Notes under the pieces: generated by a model
What the model saw: only the letters and a program-made list of their open reading frames with translations
Told to the model about the DNA's origin: nothing
Databases searched by the model: none
Shown: in pieces, positions 1 through 5,506 of the stretch
Numbering within the stretch: the first letter of the stretch is position 1
Layout: each line of letters opens with the position of its first letter
Origin: Treponema sp.
GTDB taxonomy: Bacteria > Spirochaetota > Spirochaetia > Treponematales > Treponemataceae
Reading direction: 5' to 3'
Assembly: GCA_016297405.1 (NCBI GenBank)
Contig: JAEDGP010000103.1
Span: forward strand, 1-5,582
DNA: 5,582 bases
Made by a program: the position numbers and the translations under genes

Positions 1-141
1 TTACCATAAGACGGTTCTGAACGGAAGCCCGCGCGAAAAGGCGAACAAATCCGCACATAAGCGAAAGCCCCTTGCGCAAAGCTCATGAATGATGGGTGCG
101 TATAATTGAATTAATGACTTCAATATAGTAAAATCAGCCAT
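1..141. other. Upstream spacer of prfA, GC-richer first 90 bases
   Basis: No gene can be assigned here. The first 90 bases are richer in G and C than the genes and contain runs such as GCGCGAAAAGGCG and GCGAAAGCCCC, similar in flavour to the GC-rich block before fhs. One + strand frame is open from base 2 to a TGA at 86-88; it would encode about 28 mostly basic residues and could be the tail of a gene starting outside the window, but nothing in it is recognisable. The remaining 50 bases are A/T-rich and hold the prfA promoter. Confidence 0.35.
106..134 (+). promoter_or_regulatory. Candidate prfA promoter giving a leaderless mRNA
   Basis: TTGAAT (106-111) and TAAAAT (129-134) are separated by exactly 17 bases, a good sigma-70-type arrangement. 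Transcription would start at about 141-142, on the ATG of prfA. There is no AGG/GAGG-type ribosome binding site before that ATG. An alternative perfect -10 box, TATAAT, lies at 101-106 but has no convincing -35 at the right distance; it would give a leader of about 29 bases, still without a Shine-Dalgarno sequence. Confidence 0.5.
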
Positions 142-1218
142 ATGGATTTACTTAAGAAACTTGAAGAATGTGCTGCACGATATGAACAGGTGCAGAAAGA
201 CGTTCTTGATCCGGAACTTGTAAAGGATCAAAAAAAATACAAGGAAACAATGCGCGAAAATGGTTATCTTGGTGAAGTTTGTGCATTGTACGAAGAATAC
301 AAAAAAGTCCTTCAGGGAATTGAAGATGCGAAGGAAATGATTACGGCAGAAGATGATGCCGAAATGAAGGAAATGGCTCGTGAAGAACTTCATGAACTTG
401 AAGAAAAGCAGCCAAAACTTGAGGAAGAAATAAAGCTTAAGCTTATTCCCCCTGATCCTTTGGATGAAAAGAACATCATTCTGGAAATTCGTTCGGCTGC
501 TGGTGGCGATGAAGCAAGTCTTTTTGTTCGCGATATGTGGGAAATGTATTGCCATCTTGCTGAACGCAAAGGCTGGAAATGCGAAACAATGGAAGCTCAG
601 GAAACCGAGGTTGGTGGATTCAACAAAATTGTTACTTCCATGAGCGGAAAATTTGTTTACGGTACTTTGAGATGGGAATCTGGTGTACACCGCGTTCAGC
701 GTGTTCCTGCAACAGAAGCTCAGGGACGTTTGCAGACTTCAACAGTAACTGTAGCAGTTCTTCCTGAAGCTGAAGAAACTGAAATTGAAATCAAGCCGGG
801 GGACGTTCGCATTGATGTTATGCGTGCCGGTGGTCCTGGTGGACAGTGTGTAAACACAACAGACTCAGCTGTTCGCCTCACACATATACCTACAGGCCTT
901 GTTGTTATTCAGCAGGATGAAAAGAGCCAGATCAAGAATAAGGAAAAGGCTTTCCGTGTATTGCGTGCCCGCCTGTTCGATCTGGAAGAAAGTAAAAAGC
1001 AGGCTGAACGCGCAGCTGCTCGTTCTTCAATGGTTGGTTCTGGCGCTCGCTCTGAAAAGATTCGAACCTATAATTATCCCCAGGATCGTGTAACTGATCA
1101 TCGCATTAACTACAGTGCTCATAACTTGCCGTCTTTTATGATGGGAAATATGGACGATATGCTTGATGCATTGAATGTTTATGCAAAGGAAGAGCAGCTG
1201 GCAGCCGTTGGCGAGTAG
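142..1218 (+). CDS. prfA: Peptide chain release factor 1 (RF1)
   Basis: This cytoplasmic factor recognises UAA and UAG stop codons in the ribosomal A site and triggers hydrolysis of peptidyl-tRNA. The 358-residue length is normal for the family. The N-terminal third is a charged helical domain 1. The stop-codon recognition tripeptide P-A-T is at residues 189-191 (context RVPATEAQGR), which marks RF1 rather than RF2. The catalytic GGQ is at 233-235 within GGPGGQCVNTTDSAV; Q235 is the residue normally methylated by PrmC. Cys follows GGQ where His or Ser is more usual. The ATG at 142 is chosen because the protein starts like other RF1s (MDLLKKLEECAARYEQ); it has no Shine-Dalgarno sequence and a promoter ends 7 bases upstream. 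No prmC follows; the next gene is hisD after 279 bases of repeats. The identification is very secure. Confidence 0.97.
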   Translation: MDLLKKLEECAARYEQVQKDVLDPELVKDQKKYKETMRENGYLGEVCALYEEYKKVLQGIEDAKEMITAEDDAEMKEMAREELHELEEKQPKLEEEIKLKLIPPDPLDEKNIILEIRSAAGGDEASLFVRDMWEMYCHLAERKGWKCETMEAQETEVGGFNKIVTSMSGKFVYGTLRWESGVHRVQRVPATEAQGRLQTSTVTVAVLPEAEETEIEIKPGDVRIDVMRAGGPGGQCVNTTDSAVRLTHIPTGLVVIQQDEKSQIKNKEKAFRVLRARLFDLEESKKQAERAAARSSMVGSGARSEKIRTYNYPQDRVTDHRINYSAHNLPSFMMGNMDDMLDALNVYAKEEQLAAVGE

Positions 1219-1233
1219 TTCTTTTTAATATGC

Positions 1234-1286
1234 AAAAAATGGGCTGTTCCAAAAGCATTGACTATAGCGGTTGATGAACTTGTGAA
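1234..1286 (+). repeat. Interspersed 'GGGCTGTTCC' repeat, diverged copy of the 3'-end element
   Basis: An A-run followed by GGGCTGTTCCAAAAGCATTG and then by AGCGGTTGATGAACTT lies 16 bases after the prfA stop. The same order of words (A-run, GGGCTGTCCAA, CATTG, CGGT, TTGAACT) occurs after fhs at 5481-5527, in the same orientation. The two copies differ by small insertions and substitutions, so they look like diverged members of one dispersed family. Function is unknown. Confidence 0.5.
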
Positions 1287-1326
1287 GTGCACCCCAATTA
1301 TTGGACACTTTAACTAGGCTGATTTT
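1287..1326. mobile_element. Probable IS3-family (IS150-type) terminal end remnant
   Basis: The stretch GTGCACCCCAATTATTGGACACTTTAACTAGG resembles, from memory, terminal inverted repeats of IS3-family, IS150-group elements, whose ends begin with TG and contain CCCC...GGACA. There is no transposase gene and no matching second end in the window, so this would be a solo end left by deletion or imprecise loss. The family assignment is recollection, not a search result. Confidence 0.4.
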
Positions 1327-1327
1327 A

Positions 1328-1368
1328 AGGACTGATTCCTAAATCGTAAAGGGGTCAGCCCTTTTTTT
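1328..1368 (+). terminator. Intrinsic terminator downstream of prfA
   Basis: Bases 1328-1340 (AGGACTGATTCCT) pair with 1350-1362 (AGGGGTCAGCCCT) around a 9-base loop. This gives ten Watson-Crick pairs, two G-T pairs and one A-C mismatch. A run of seven T residues follows immediately. An alternative pairing uses GGCTGA (1317-1322) with TCAGCC (1355-1360). The structure overlaps the presumed IS end, so the terminator may have been brought in by it. It would separate prfA from hisD. Confidence 0.7.
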
Positions 1369-1460
1369 ATGCAGGAAAATGTATGGACGAAGCGGGCTGG
1401 AGTTTTACAGAGTTCTTTTTAGCGAATTTTCAGTATGGAATTTGTTGTTTTTGTATTTTA

Positions 1461-1489
1461 TTGTAGATAATCGTAAAAAACAGTAATAT
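1461..1489 (+). promoter_or_regulatory. Candidate hisD promoter giving a leaderless or near-leaderless mRNA
   Basis: TTGTAG (1461-1466) and TAATAT (1484-1489) have a 17-base spacer. The predicted start site is about 1496, two bases before the hisD ATG. No Shine-Dalgarno sequence precedes the ATG. A weaker alternative is TTGTTG (1442-1447) with GATAAT (1466-1471) at an 18-base spacing. Confidence 0.45.
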
Positions 1490-1497
1490 TAGACATT

Positions 1498-2859
1498 ATG
1501 ATAAAGATTTTGAATGCAAATGAAGTGGAACCTGGCTGGTTCAGGGGACGCAATTTTACCGATGCCAATGAAGTTGTTCAGTCGGTTATTGCAGATGTTA
1601 TTGAAAATGGGGACGTGGCGCTTAAAAAATATGGCGCGAAGTTTGATGTGAGCGCTCCAGAAACTCTTTTGATTGCAGAAAGTGATTTAAAGGCTGCTGC
1701 AGAAAAACTCCAAAGGGAACATCCTGAAACTTATAAAGCTGTTTGCTATTCACATGAACTGGCTTATAAATTTGCAAGCCGACAAAAAGAATCTTTTGAT
1801 GATTTTGAAATGGAATTAACTCCAGGTATGTTTACGGGACAAAAAACAATTCCTGTGGAAAGAGCAGGGGTTTATGTGCCTGCAGGACGTTTTCCCCTTG
1901 TTTCTACAGTAATCATGACTGTTACTCCTGCAGCAGCTGCTGGAGTTGAAGATATTGTTATGTGCACACCTCCCCGTGTTCATCCTGATGACAAGGAAGC
2001 GGCACAGAAAGCTGGGCTTGGAGTTCCAGGAAAGCCATTTGTTGGTGGAAAACCATATGCAGATGAAGGAATCATGGCTGCAGCATGGATTTGTGGTTGC
2101 AAAAAAGTCTATGCATGCGGAGGTTCTCAAGCTATTGCCGCAATGGCTTATGGTACTGAATCTGTTCCTGAAGTTGATGTGATTGTTGGGCCTGGAAATA
2201 AATTTGTTGCAGCCTGCAAAAAGGCGGTTTACGGAAAAGTTGGAATCGATATGGTTGCAGGTCCTACAGAAGTTTTCATTATTGCTGATTCGTCTGCAAA
2301 TCCTGCATGGGTTGCAGCAGATCTTTTGGCTCAGGCAGAACATGATGTGGTTGCCCAGCCTGTTATGGTTACAACTGACCGCGTTTTTGCTCAGAAGGTT
2401 AGTGATGAGATTGAAAGGCAGCTTGCGTCTTTGGCTACAGCAGAAACTGCCCGATCTTCCATTGATAATCTTGGTCGCATAATTATTGTGGATTCCCTGG
2501 AGCAGGCTGCCGATTTTGCCAACAGAAAGGCCCCTGAGCATCTGGAGCTTGCTATGGAAGATGGTGCAGACCGGGATAAGGTTGCGGCTTTGGTGCGCAA
2601 CTATGGCTCGCTTTTTGTGGGTCACTACAGCGCCGAGGTCTTTGGCGATTACGCTGCCGGCTTGAATCATACACTGCCAACTAGCGGTGCCGCTCACTAT
2701 TCAGGTGGGCTTAGCGTTCGTGTATTCCTTAAAACTGTAACTACTTTGCGTGCTGTTGAAGGTAGCGAAGGAATGAAAAAGTCTGCTGTTGCCGCCGACG
2801 CTTTAGGGGATGCGGAAGGTCTTGCGGCTCATGCTGCTGCGGCAAGAATCAGACTTTAG
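1498..2859 (+). CDS. hisD: Histidinol dehydrogenase family protein (HisD or HisD-like dehydrogenase)
   Basis: HisD oxidises L-histidinol to L-histidine in two NAD-dependent steps, the last of histidine synthesis. By alignment from memory to E. coli HisD, the zinc ligands are Q279, H282 (LAQAEH), D384 (FGDYAAG) and H445 (EGLAAH). The catalytic pair is E347-H348 (APEHLE), and substrate-contacting H391 and E440 are also kept. The 453 residues exceed the usual ~430, mainly through an extra segment at about 162-187 after CTPPR. Two regions are atypical: YVPAGRFPLVSTVIM where HisD usually has a PGG...YPSSVLM loop, and GAAHYSGGLSVRVFLKTVTTLRA near the C-terminus. Both recall HisD-like sulfopropanediol dehydrogenases (HpsN type), though GRYPL-type loops also occur in some HisDs. 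No other his gene is present. Superfamily membership is secure; the histidinol substrate is only likely. The ATG at 1498 is in-frame with normal N-terminal sequence but lacks an RBS. Confidence 0.85.
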   Translation: MIKILNANEVEPGWFRGRNFTDANEVVQSVIADVIENGDVALKKYGAKFDVSAPETLLIAESDLKAAAEKLQREHPETYKAVCYSHELAYKFASRQKESFDDFEMELTPGMFTGQKTIPVERAGVYVPAGRFPLVSTVIMTVTPAAAAGVEDIVMCTPPRVHPDDKEAAQKAGLGVPGKPFVGGKPYADEGIMAAAWICGCKKVYACGGSQAIAAMAYGTESVPEVDVIVGPGNKFVAACKKAVYGKVGIDMVAGPTEVFIIADSSANPAWVAADLLAQAEHDVVAQPVMVTTDRVFAQKVSDEIERQLASLATAETARSSIDNLGRIIIVDSLEQAADFANRKAPEHLELAMEDGADRDKVAALVRNYGSLFVGHYSAEVFGDYAAGLNHTLPTSGAAHYSGGLSVRVFLKTVTTLRAVEGSEGMKKSAVAADALGDAEGLAAHAAAARIRL

Positions 2860-2892
2860 TTCTGAGATTTTTATGTTTGCGGTTTACACTAC

Positions 2893-2905
2893 GTCCCCTG
2901 GGGAC
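2893..2905. promoter_or_regulatory. Perfect palindrome GTCCCC-T-GGGGAC between hisD and def
   Basis: Six bases pair perfectly with six around a single central T. ACT (2888-2890) and AGT (2906-2908) extend the symmetry with a two-base offset. It lies 33 bases after hisD and 29 bases before the def ATG, just upstream of a -10-like TAAAAT (2914-2919) that has no good -35. It could be an operator, a short RNA hairpin in a hisD-def transcript, or a repeat. There is no T-run, so it is not a standard terminator. Confidence 0.35.
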
Positions 2906-2922
2906 AGTTTCGATAAAATTAT

Positions 2923-2926
2923 AGGG
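2923..2926 (+). promoter_or_regulatory. Ribosome binding site that sets the def start
   Basis: AGGG lies 8 bases before the ATG at 2935. An in-frame TTG at 2929 would be only 2 bases away, too close for initiation, so the ATG at 2935 is preferred. Confidence 0.65.
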
Positions 2927-2934
2927 ATTTGATT

Positions 2935-3513
2935 ATGAGAATTACTAAACTTGGTGAAGAAATTTTAAGGCAGGTTGCAGAGCCTTTTGCAATGGAAGAA
3001 ATCAACGATGAGCTTAGGGCTTTTATCGATGAAATGTTTGAAACTATGATTGAAGCAAATGGAGTTGGACTTGCCGGACCTCAGGCTGGGATCAGCAAGC
3101 GGATTTTTGTTATTATTGCTGATGATGAAGTTCGCCGCGTTTTTATCAATCCGCAGATAATCTCAACTTCTGCTGAGCTTTGCGACTATGAAGAAGGTTG
3201 CTTGAGCATTCCTGGTGTTTACGAAAATATTAAGCGTCCGGCAAAAGTTACTGTTCAGGCATTTAACGAAAAGGGTAGACCTTTTACTCTGGAAGCTGAC
3301 GGGCTTTTAGCACGAATCATTCAGCATGAAAATGATCATCTTGATGGTCACGTTTTTATTGATCGCGGCGATGCTGAGTTTGCGCAGAAAACTGAAGAAC
3401 AGTTCAAAAAACGTGCGGAAAAAGCGCTGAAAAAGCGTGCAGAAAAAGAAGCTAAAGAACGAAAGATAGCTGCAAAAAAAGCTGCTGCAGAAGCAAAAAA
3501 AGCAAACCGCTAA
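2935..3513 (+). CDS. def: Peptide deformylase with basic C-terminal tail
   Basis: This metalloenzyme removes the formyl group from the N-terminal formyl-methionine of new proteins as they leave the ribosome, releasing formate. All three family motifs are present: motif I GVGLAGPQ (residues 43-50, Gly48 where Ala is usual), motif II EGCLS (87-91, metal ligand C89) and motif III HENDH (131-135, ligands H131 and H135, catalytic E132). Numbering matches E. coli Def almost exactly. The protein is 192 residues instead of about 170. The extra part, roughly 154-192, is a predicted helix with 12 Lys and 4 Arg in its last 35 residues and a repeated KKRAEK; it may help ribosome binding. The ATG at 2935 is supported by AGGG at 2923. 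It lies 75 bases after hisD with no terminator between, so read-through from hisD is possible. fmt, the common partner of def, is not adjacent. Confidence 0.95.
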   Translation: MRITKLGEEILRQVAEPFAMEEINDELRAFIDEMFETMIEANGVGLAGPQAGISKRIFVIIADDEVRRVFINPQIISTSAELCDYEEGCLSIPGVYENIKRPAKVTVQAFNEKGRPFTLEADGLLARIIQHENDHLDGHVFIDRGDAEFAQKTEEQFKKRAEKALKKRAEKEAKERKIAAKKAAAEAKKANR

Positions 3514-3540
3514 TTTTATATTTTTTTTGCGAAAGACCCA

Positions 3541-3669
3541 GAAATTCCCAGATGGCCCCGCGCCAAGGCTGGAGTGGTTTTGCGCAGCAAAAGGCGTAGC
3601 GGAATGTAATGGAGCGCAGACCGAGCGTTAGCGGGCCACGGAAGGCGCCTTGCGATTAAATCTCGCGCC
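3541..3669. repeat. GC-rich, palindrome-rich intergenic block before fhs
   Basis: Bases 3541-3650 are about 60% G+C by hand count, well above the flanking genes. TGGCCCCGC (3553-3561) can pair with GCGGGCCA (3631-3638) with one bulge, and AAGGCT (3565-3570) with AGCGTT (3624-3629) with one mismatch. TTTTGC-GCA-GCAAAA (3578-3592) forms an inner hairpin, and GGCGC/GCGCC flank the 3' end. No plausible gene was found on either strand. The layout resembles a REP-like interspersed element or a structured RNA; which one cannot be decided from one copy. Confidence 0.45.
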
Positions 3670-3673
3670 ATAA

Positions 3674-3702
3674 TTGAAAACAACCCGTTATTTAGGTAGA
3701 AT
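3674..3702 (+). promoter_or_regulatory. fhs promoter
   Basis: TTGAAA (3674-3679) and TAGAAT (3697-3702) are spaced by 17 bases, the best promoter match in the window. The predicted start is near 3709, leaving a leader of about 26 bases that contains the RBS. fhs is therefore probably transcribed independently of def. Confidence 0.65.
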
Positions 3703-3722
3703 AAGCGCAATATTTCTTTCAT

Positions 3723-3726
3723 GAGG
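3723..3726 (+). promoter_or_regulatory. Ribosome binding site of fhs
   Basis: GAGG ends 8 bases before the ATG at 3735. A second purine stretch (TAGGG, 3728-3732) is too near the start to be the main site. Confidence 0.6.
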
Positions 3727-3734
3727 TTAGGGTA

Positions 3735-5417
3735 ATGACAGATATTGAAATCGCTCAGAAAAATGTGATGGTTCCAGTTGCAGATGTTGCTGCAAAGATT
3801 GGAATTAAGCCGGAAGATCTGGAAATGTATGGTCCATATAAAGCAAAGCTTACAATGAAAAAGCTTCGTGAATTTCAGGCAAAGGCACAGGATGCTTCTA
3901 AGCGTGGAAAGCTTATTCTTGTAACTGCCATTACTCCAACTCCTGCTGGCGAAGGTAAATCTACTGTTTCTATTGGTTTGGGGGATGGTCTTCGAAAAAT
4001 CGGTAAGAATGCAGTGATTGCTTTGCGTGAACCTTCTTTGGGACCTTGTTTTGGTGTAAAGGGTGGTGCCTGTGGTGGCGGATACGCTCAGATTGTTCCA
4101 ATGGAAGACATTAACCTGCATTTTACCGGCGACTTGCATGCCATTTCTATTGCAAACAACCTGATTGCGGCTCTTGTTGATAACCACATTCAGCAGGGTA
4201 ACGAGCTTGGAATTGATCCCCGCACTATTACCTGGAAGCGCTGTGTTGACTTGAACGACCGTCAGCTTCGCAATGTTATTTCTGGTCTTGGTAACCGCAC
4301 AGACGGTACTCCTCGCGAAGACCACTTTAGCATTACAGTTGCTTCAGAAATTATGGCTATTCTTTGTCTTAGCCGTTCAATTTCAGAACTTAAAGAACGC
4401 ATTTCTTCTATCATAATTGGAAAAAATTACAATAAAGAAAACGTTAAGTTTGGCGACCTTAAATGCACTGGTGCCGTTGCAGCTTTGCTTAAGGATGCCA
4501 TCCGCCCAAATATTGTTCAGACTCTTGAAAAGAACCCGGTTTTTGTTCACGGTGGTCCTTTTGCAAATATTGCACACGGCTGTAACTCTGTGAACGCAAC
4601 GCTTAGTGCTCTTGCTACTGGCGACTACGTTGTTACAGAAGCTGGTTTTGCCGCTGATCTTGGTGCAGAAAAGTTTATGGATATTAAGTGCCGTGTTGCT
4701 GGAATTGCTCCAAGCGCAGTTGTGATTGTTGCTACAATCCGCGCTCTTAAGATGCATGGTGGCGTTGCAAAAACTGAACTTTCGGCTCCAAATGTAGATG
4801 CTCTTAAAAAAGGTTTTGAAAATCTTAAGGCTCATATTGAAAATGTTGGCAAGTTCGGCGTTCCTGCTGTTGTTGCCGTAAACAAGTTCATTACAGATAC
4901 AGACGAGGAAATTGCTACACTTCAGCAGCTTTGCACTGATAACGGTTCTGTTGCCGTTCTGTGTGAAGGCTGGGGTAAAGGTGGCGATGGTGCAACTGAA
5001 CTTGCAAAGGTTGTTGCAGAAGTTGCAGACAGCGGAAAGGCAAATTTCCACTACTTGTACGAAAGTGAACTTGCTCTTGATAAAAAAATTGAAAAGATTG
5101 CTACAGAAATCTATCACGCTGATCATGTAGAGTTTCAGGGAACAGCTCTTAAGAAGCTTAAGGACTTTGAAGCAATGGGTTACGGAAATCTTCCAATCTG
5201 TGTTGCAAAAACTCAGAATTCTATCAGCCACGATCCAAAGCTTATTGGCGCTCCAAAGGGCTTTGTCTTCCCTGTTCGTGACGTTCAGCTTTACGCAGGT
5301 GCTGGCTTTGTAGTTGCTCTTGCCGGCGACATCATGACAATGCCAGGCCTTCCAAAGCATCCGGCAGCAATGGATATTGATGTTGATGACGACGGCGTAA
5401 TCAGCGGATTGTTCTAA
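3735..5417 (+). CDS. fhs: Formate-tetrahydrofolate ligase (10-formyl-THF synthetase)
   Basis: This cytoplasmic enzyme joins formate to tetrahydrofolate using ATP, giving 10-formyl-THF for purine synthesis, initiator Met-tRNA formylation and, in acetogens, the methyl branch of the Wood-Ljungdahl pathway. At 560 residues it is full length (family about 556-560). The ATP-binding P-loop TPTPAGEGKST has its GEGKST at 72-77. The first family signature, from GVKGGACGGGYAQ to NLHFTGD, spans 107-133, with Cys113 where Ala is common. FVHGGPFANIAHGCNSV follows mid-protein, and the second signature VATIRALKMHGG is at 332-343. The C-terminal PGLPKHPAAMDIDVD is also typical. It has its own promoter and RBS. 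A second stop, TGA, directly follows the TAA. The gene is a common marker for acetogens, including gut treponemes, but also occurs in non-acetogens, so it alone does not show acetogenesis. Identification is very secure. Confidence 0.97.
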   Translation: MTDIEIAQKNVMVPVADVAAKIGIKPEDLEMYGPYKAKLTMKKLREFQAKAQDASKRGKLILVTAITPTPAGEGKSTVSIGLGDGLRKIGKNAVIALREPSLGPCFGVKGGACGGGYAQIVPMEDINLHFTGDLHAISIANNLIAALVDNHIQQGNELGIDPRTITWKRCVDLNDRQLRNVISGLGNRTDGTPREDHFSITVASEIMAILCLSRSISELKERISSIIIGKNYNKENVKFGDLKCTGAVAALLKDAIRPNIVQTLEKNPVFVHGGPFANIAHGCNSVNATLSALATGDYVVTEAGFAADLGAEKFMDIKCRVAGIAPSAVVIVATIRALKMHGGVAKTELSAPNVDALKKGFENLKAHIENVGKFGVPAVVAVNKFITDTDEEIATLQQLCTDNGSVAVLCEGWGKGGDGATELAKVVAEVADSGKANFHYLYESELALDKKIEKIATEIYHADHVEFQGTALKKLKDFEAMGYGNLPICVAKTQNSISHDPKLIGAPKGFVFPVRDVQLYAGAGFVVALAGDIMTMPGLPKHPAAMDIDVDDDGVISGLF

Positions 5418-5429
5418 TGAACGCACCCC

Positions 5430-5449
5430 CCCCGATGCAAACATCGGGG
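5430..5449 (+). terminator. Hairpin after fhs, possible weak terminator
   Basis: CCCCGATG pairs perfectly with CATCGGGG around a CAAA loop, 12 bases after the fhs stop. No T-run follows on the + strand, so it is either a weak or factor-assisted terminator or a 3'-end stabilising stem. Its left arm sits in a run of eight C residues (5426-5433). A smaller ATTC/GAAT stem (5459-5470) follows. Confidence 0.45.
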
Positions 5450-5480
5450 TATTCAACCATTCGCATGAATAAATCATCCG

Positions 5481-5506
5481 AAAAAAAAGGGGCTGTCCAA
5501 TAAGTT
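5481..5506 (+). repeat. A8-GGGGCTGTCC repeat head before the tandem array
   Basis: Eight A residues, GGGGCTGTCCAATAAGT and then the tandem array repeat the order seen after prfA at 1234-1286. GGGGCTGTCC-type sequences also occur at ends of some insertion sequences, so a mobile origin is possible but unproven. Confidence 0.45.

Noticed and set aside
1..141. 46-codon open frame on the - strand (ATG at 141-139, TAA at 3-1)
   Set aside because: Short, no RBS visible, no known motif, and it overlaps the prfA promoter region; chance is sufficient.
1369..1422. 17-codon ORF starting in the terminator T-run
   Set aside because: Too short, starts inside the terminator and has no RBS.
1816..2697. Long open frame on the - strand opposite hisD
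   Set aside because: It lies wholly over a convincing conserved gene, is rich in Cys, Ser, Asn and His as antisense frames often are, and shows no recognisable motif.
2929..2934. TTG at 2929 as the def start
   Set aside because: It leaves only 2 bases after AGGG; the ATG at 2935 has proper spacing and gives numbering that matches E. coli Def.
3493..3530. A-rich/T-rich stem at the def 3' end as an intrinsic terminator
   Set aside because: The 9-bp stem is almost all A-T pairs, the T-run is part of the stem rather than after it, and it overlaps the coding end.
3495..3599. Frameshift at the A7 run near the def stop, giving an extension into the GC-rich block
   Set aside because: The -1 frame stays open for about 33 codons, but no stimulator is evident, the encoded sequence is unremarkable, and the normal stop follows four codons later.
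4383..5477. Long open frame on the - strand opposite fhs
   Set aside because: Same reasoning: it shadows a full-length conserved gene and its translation looks like antisense sequence.
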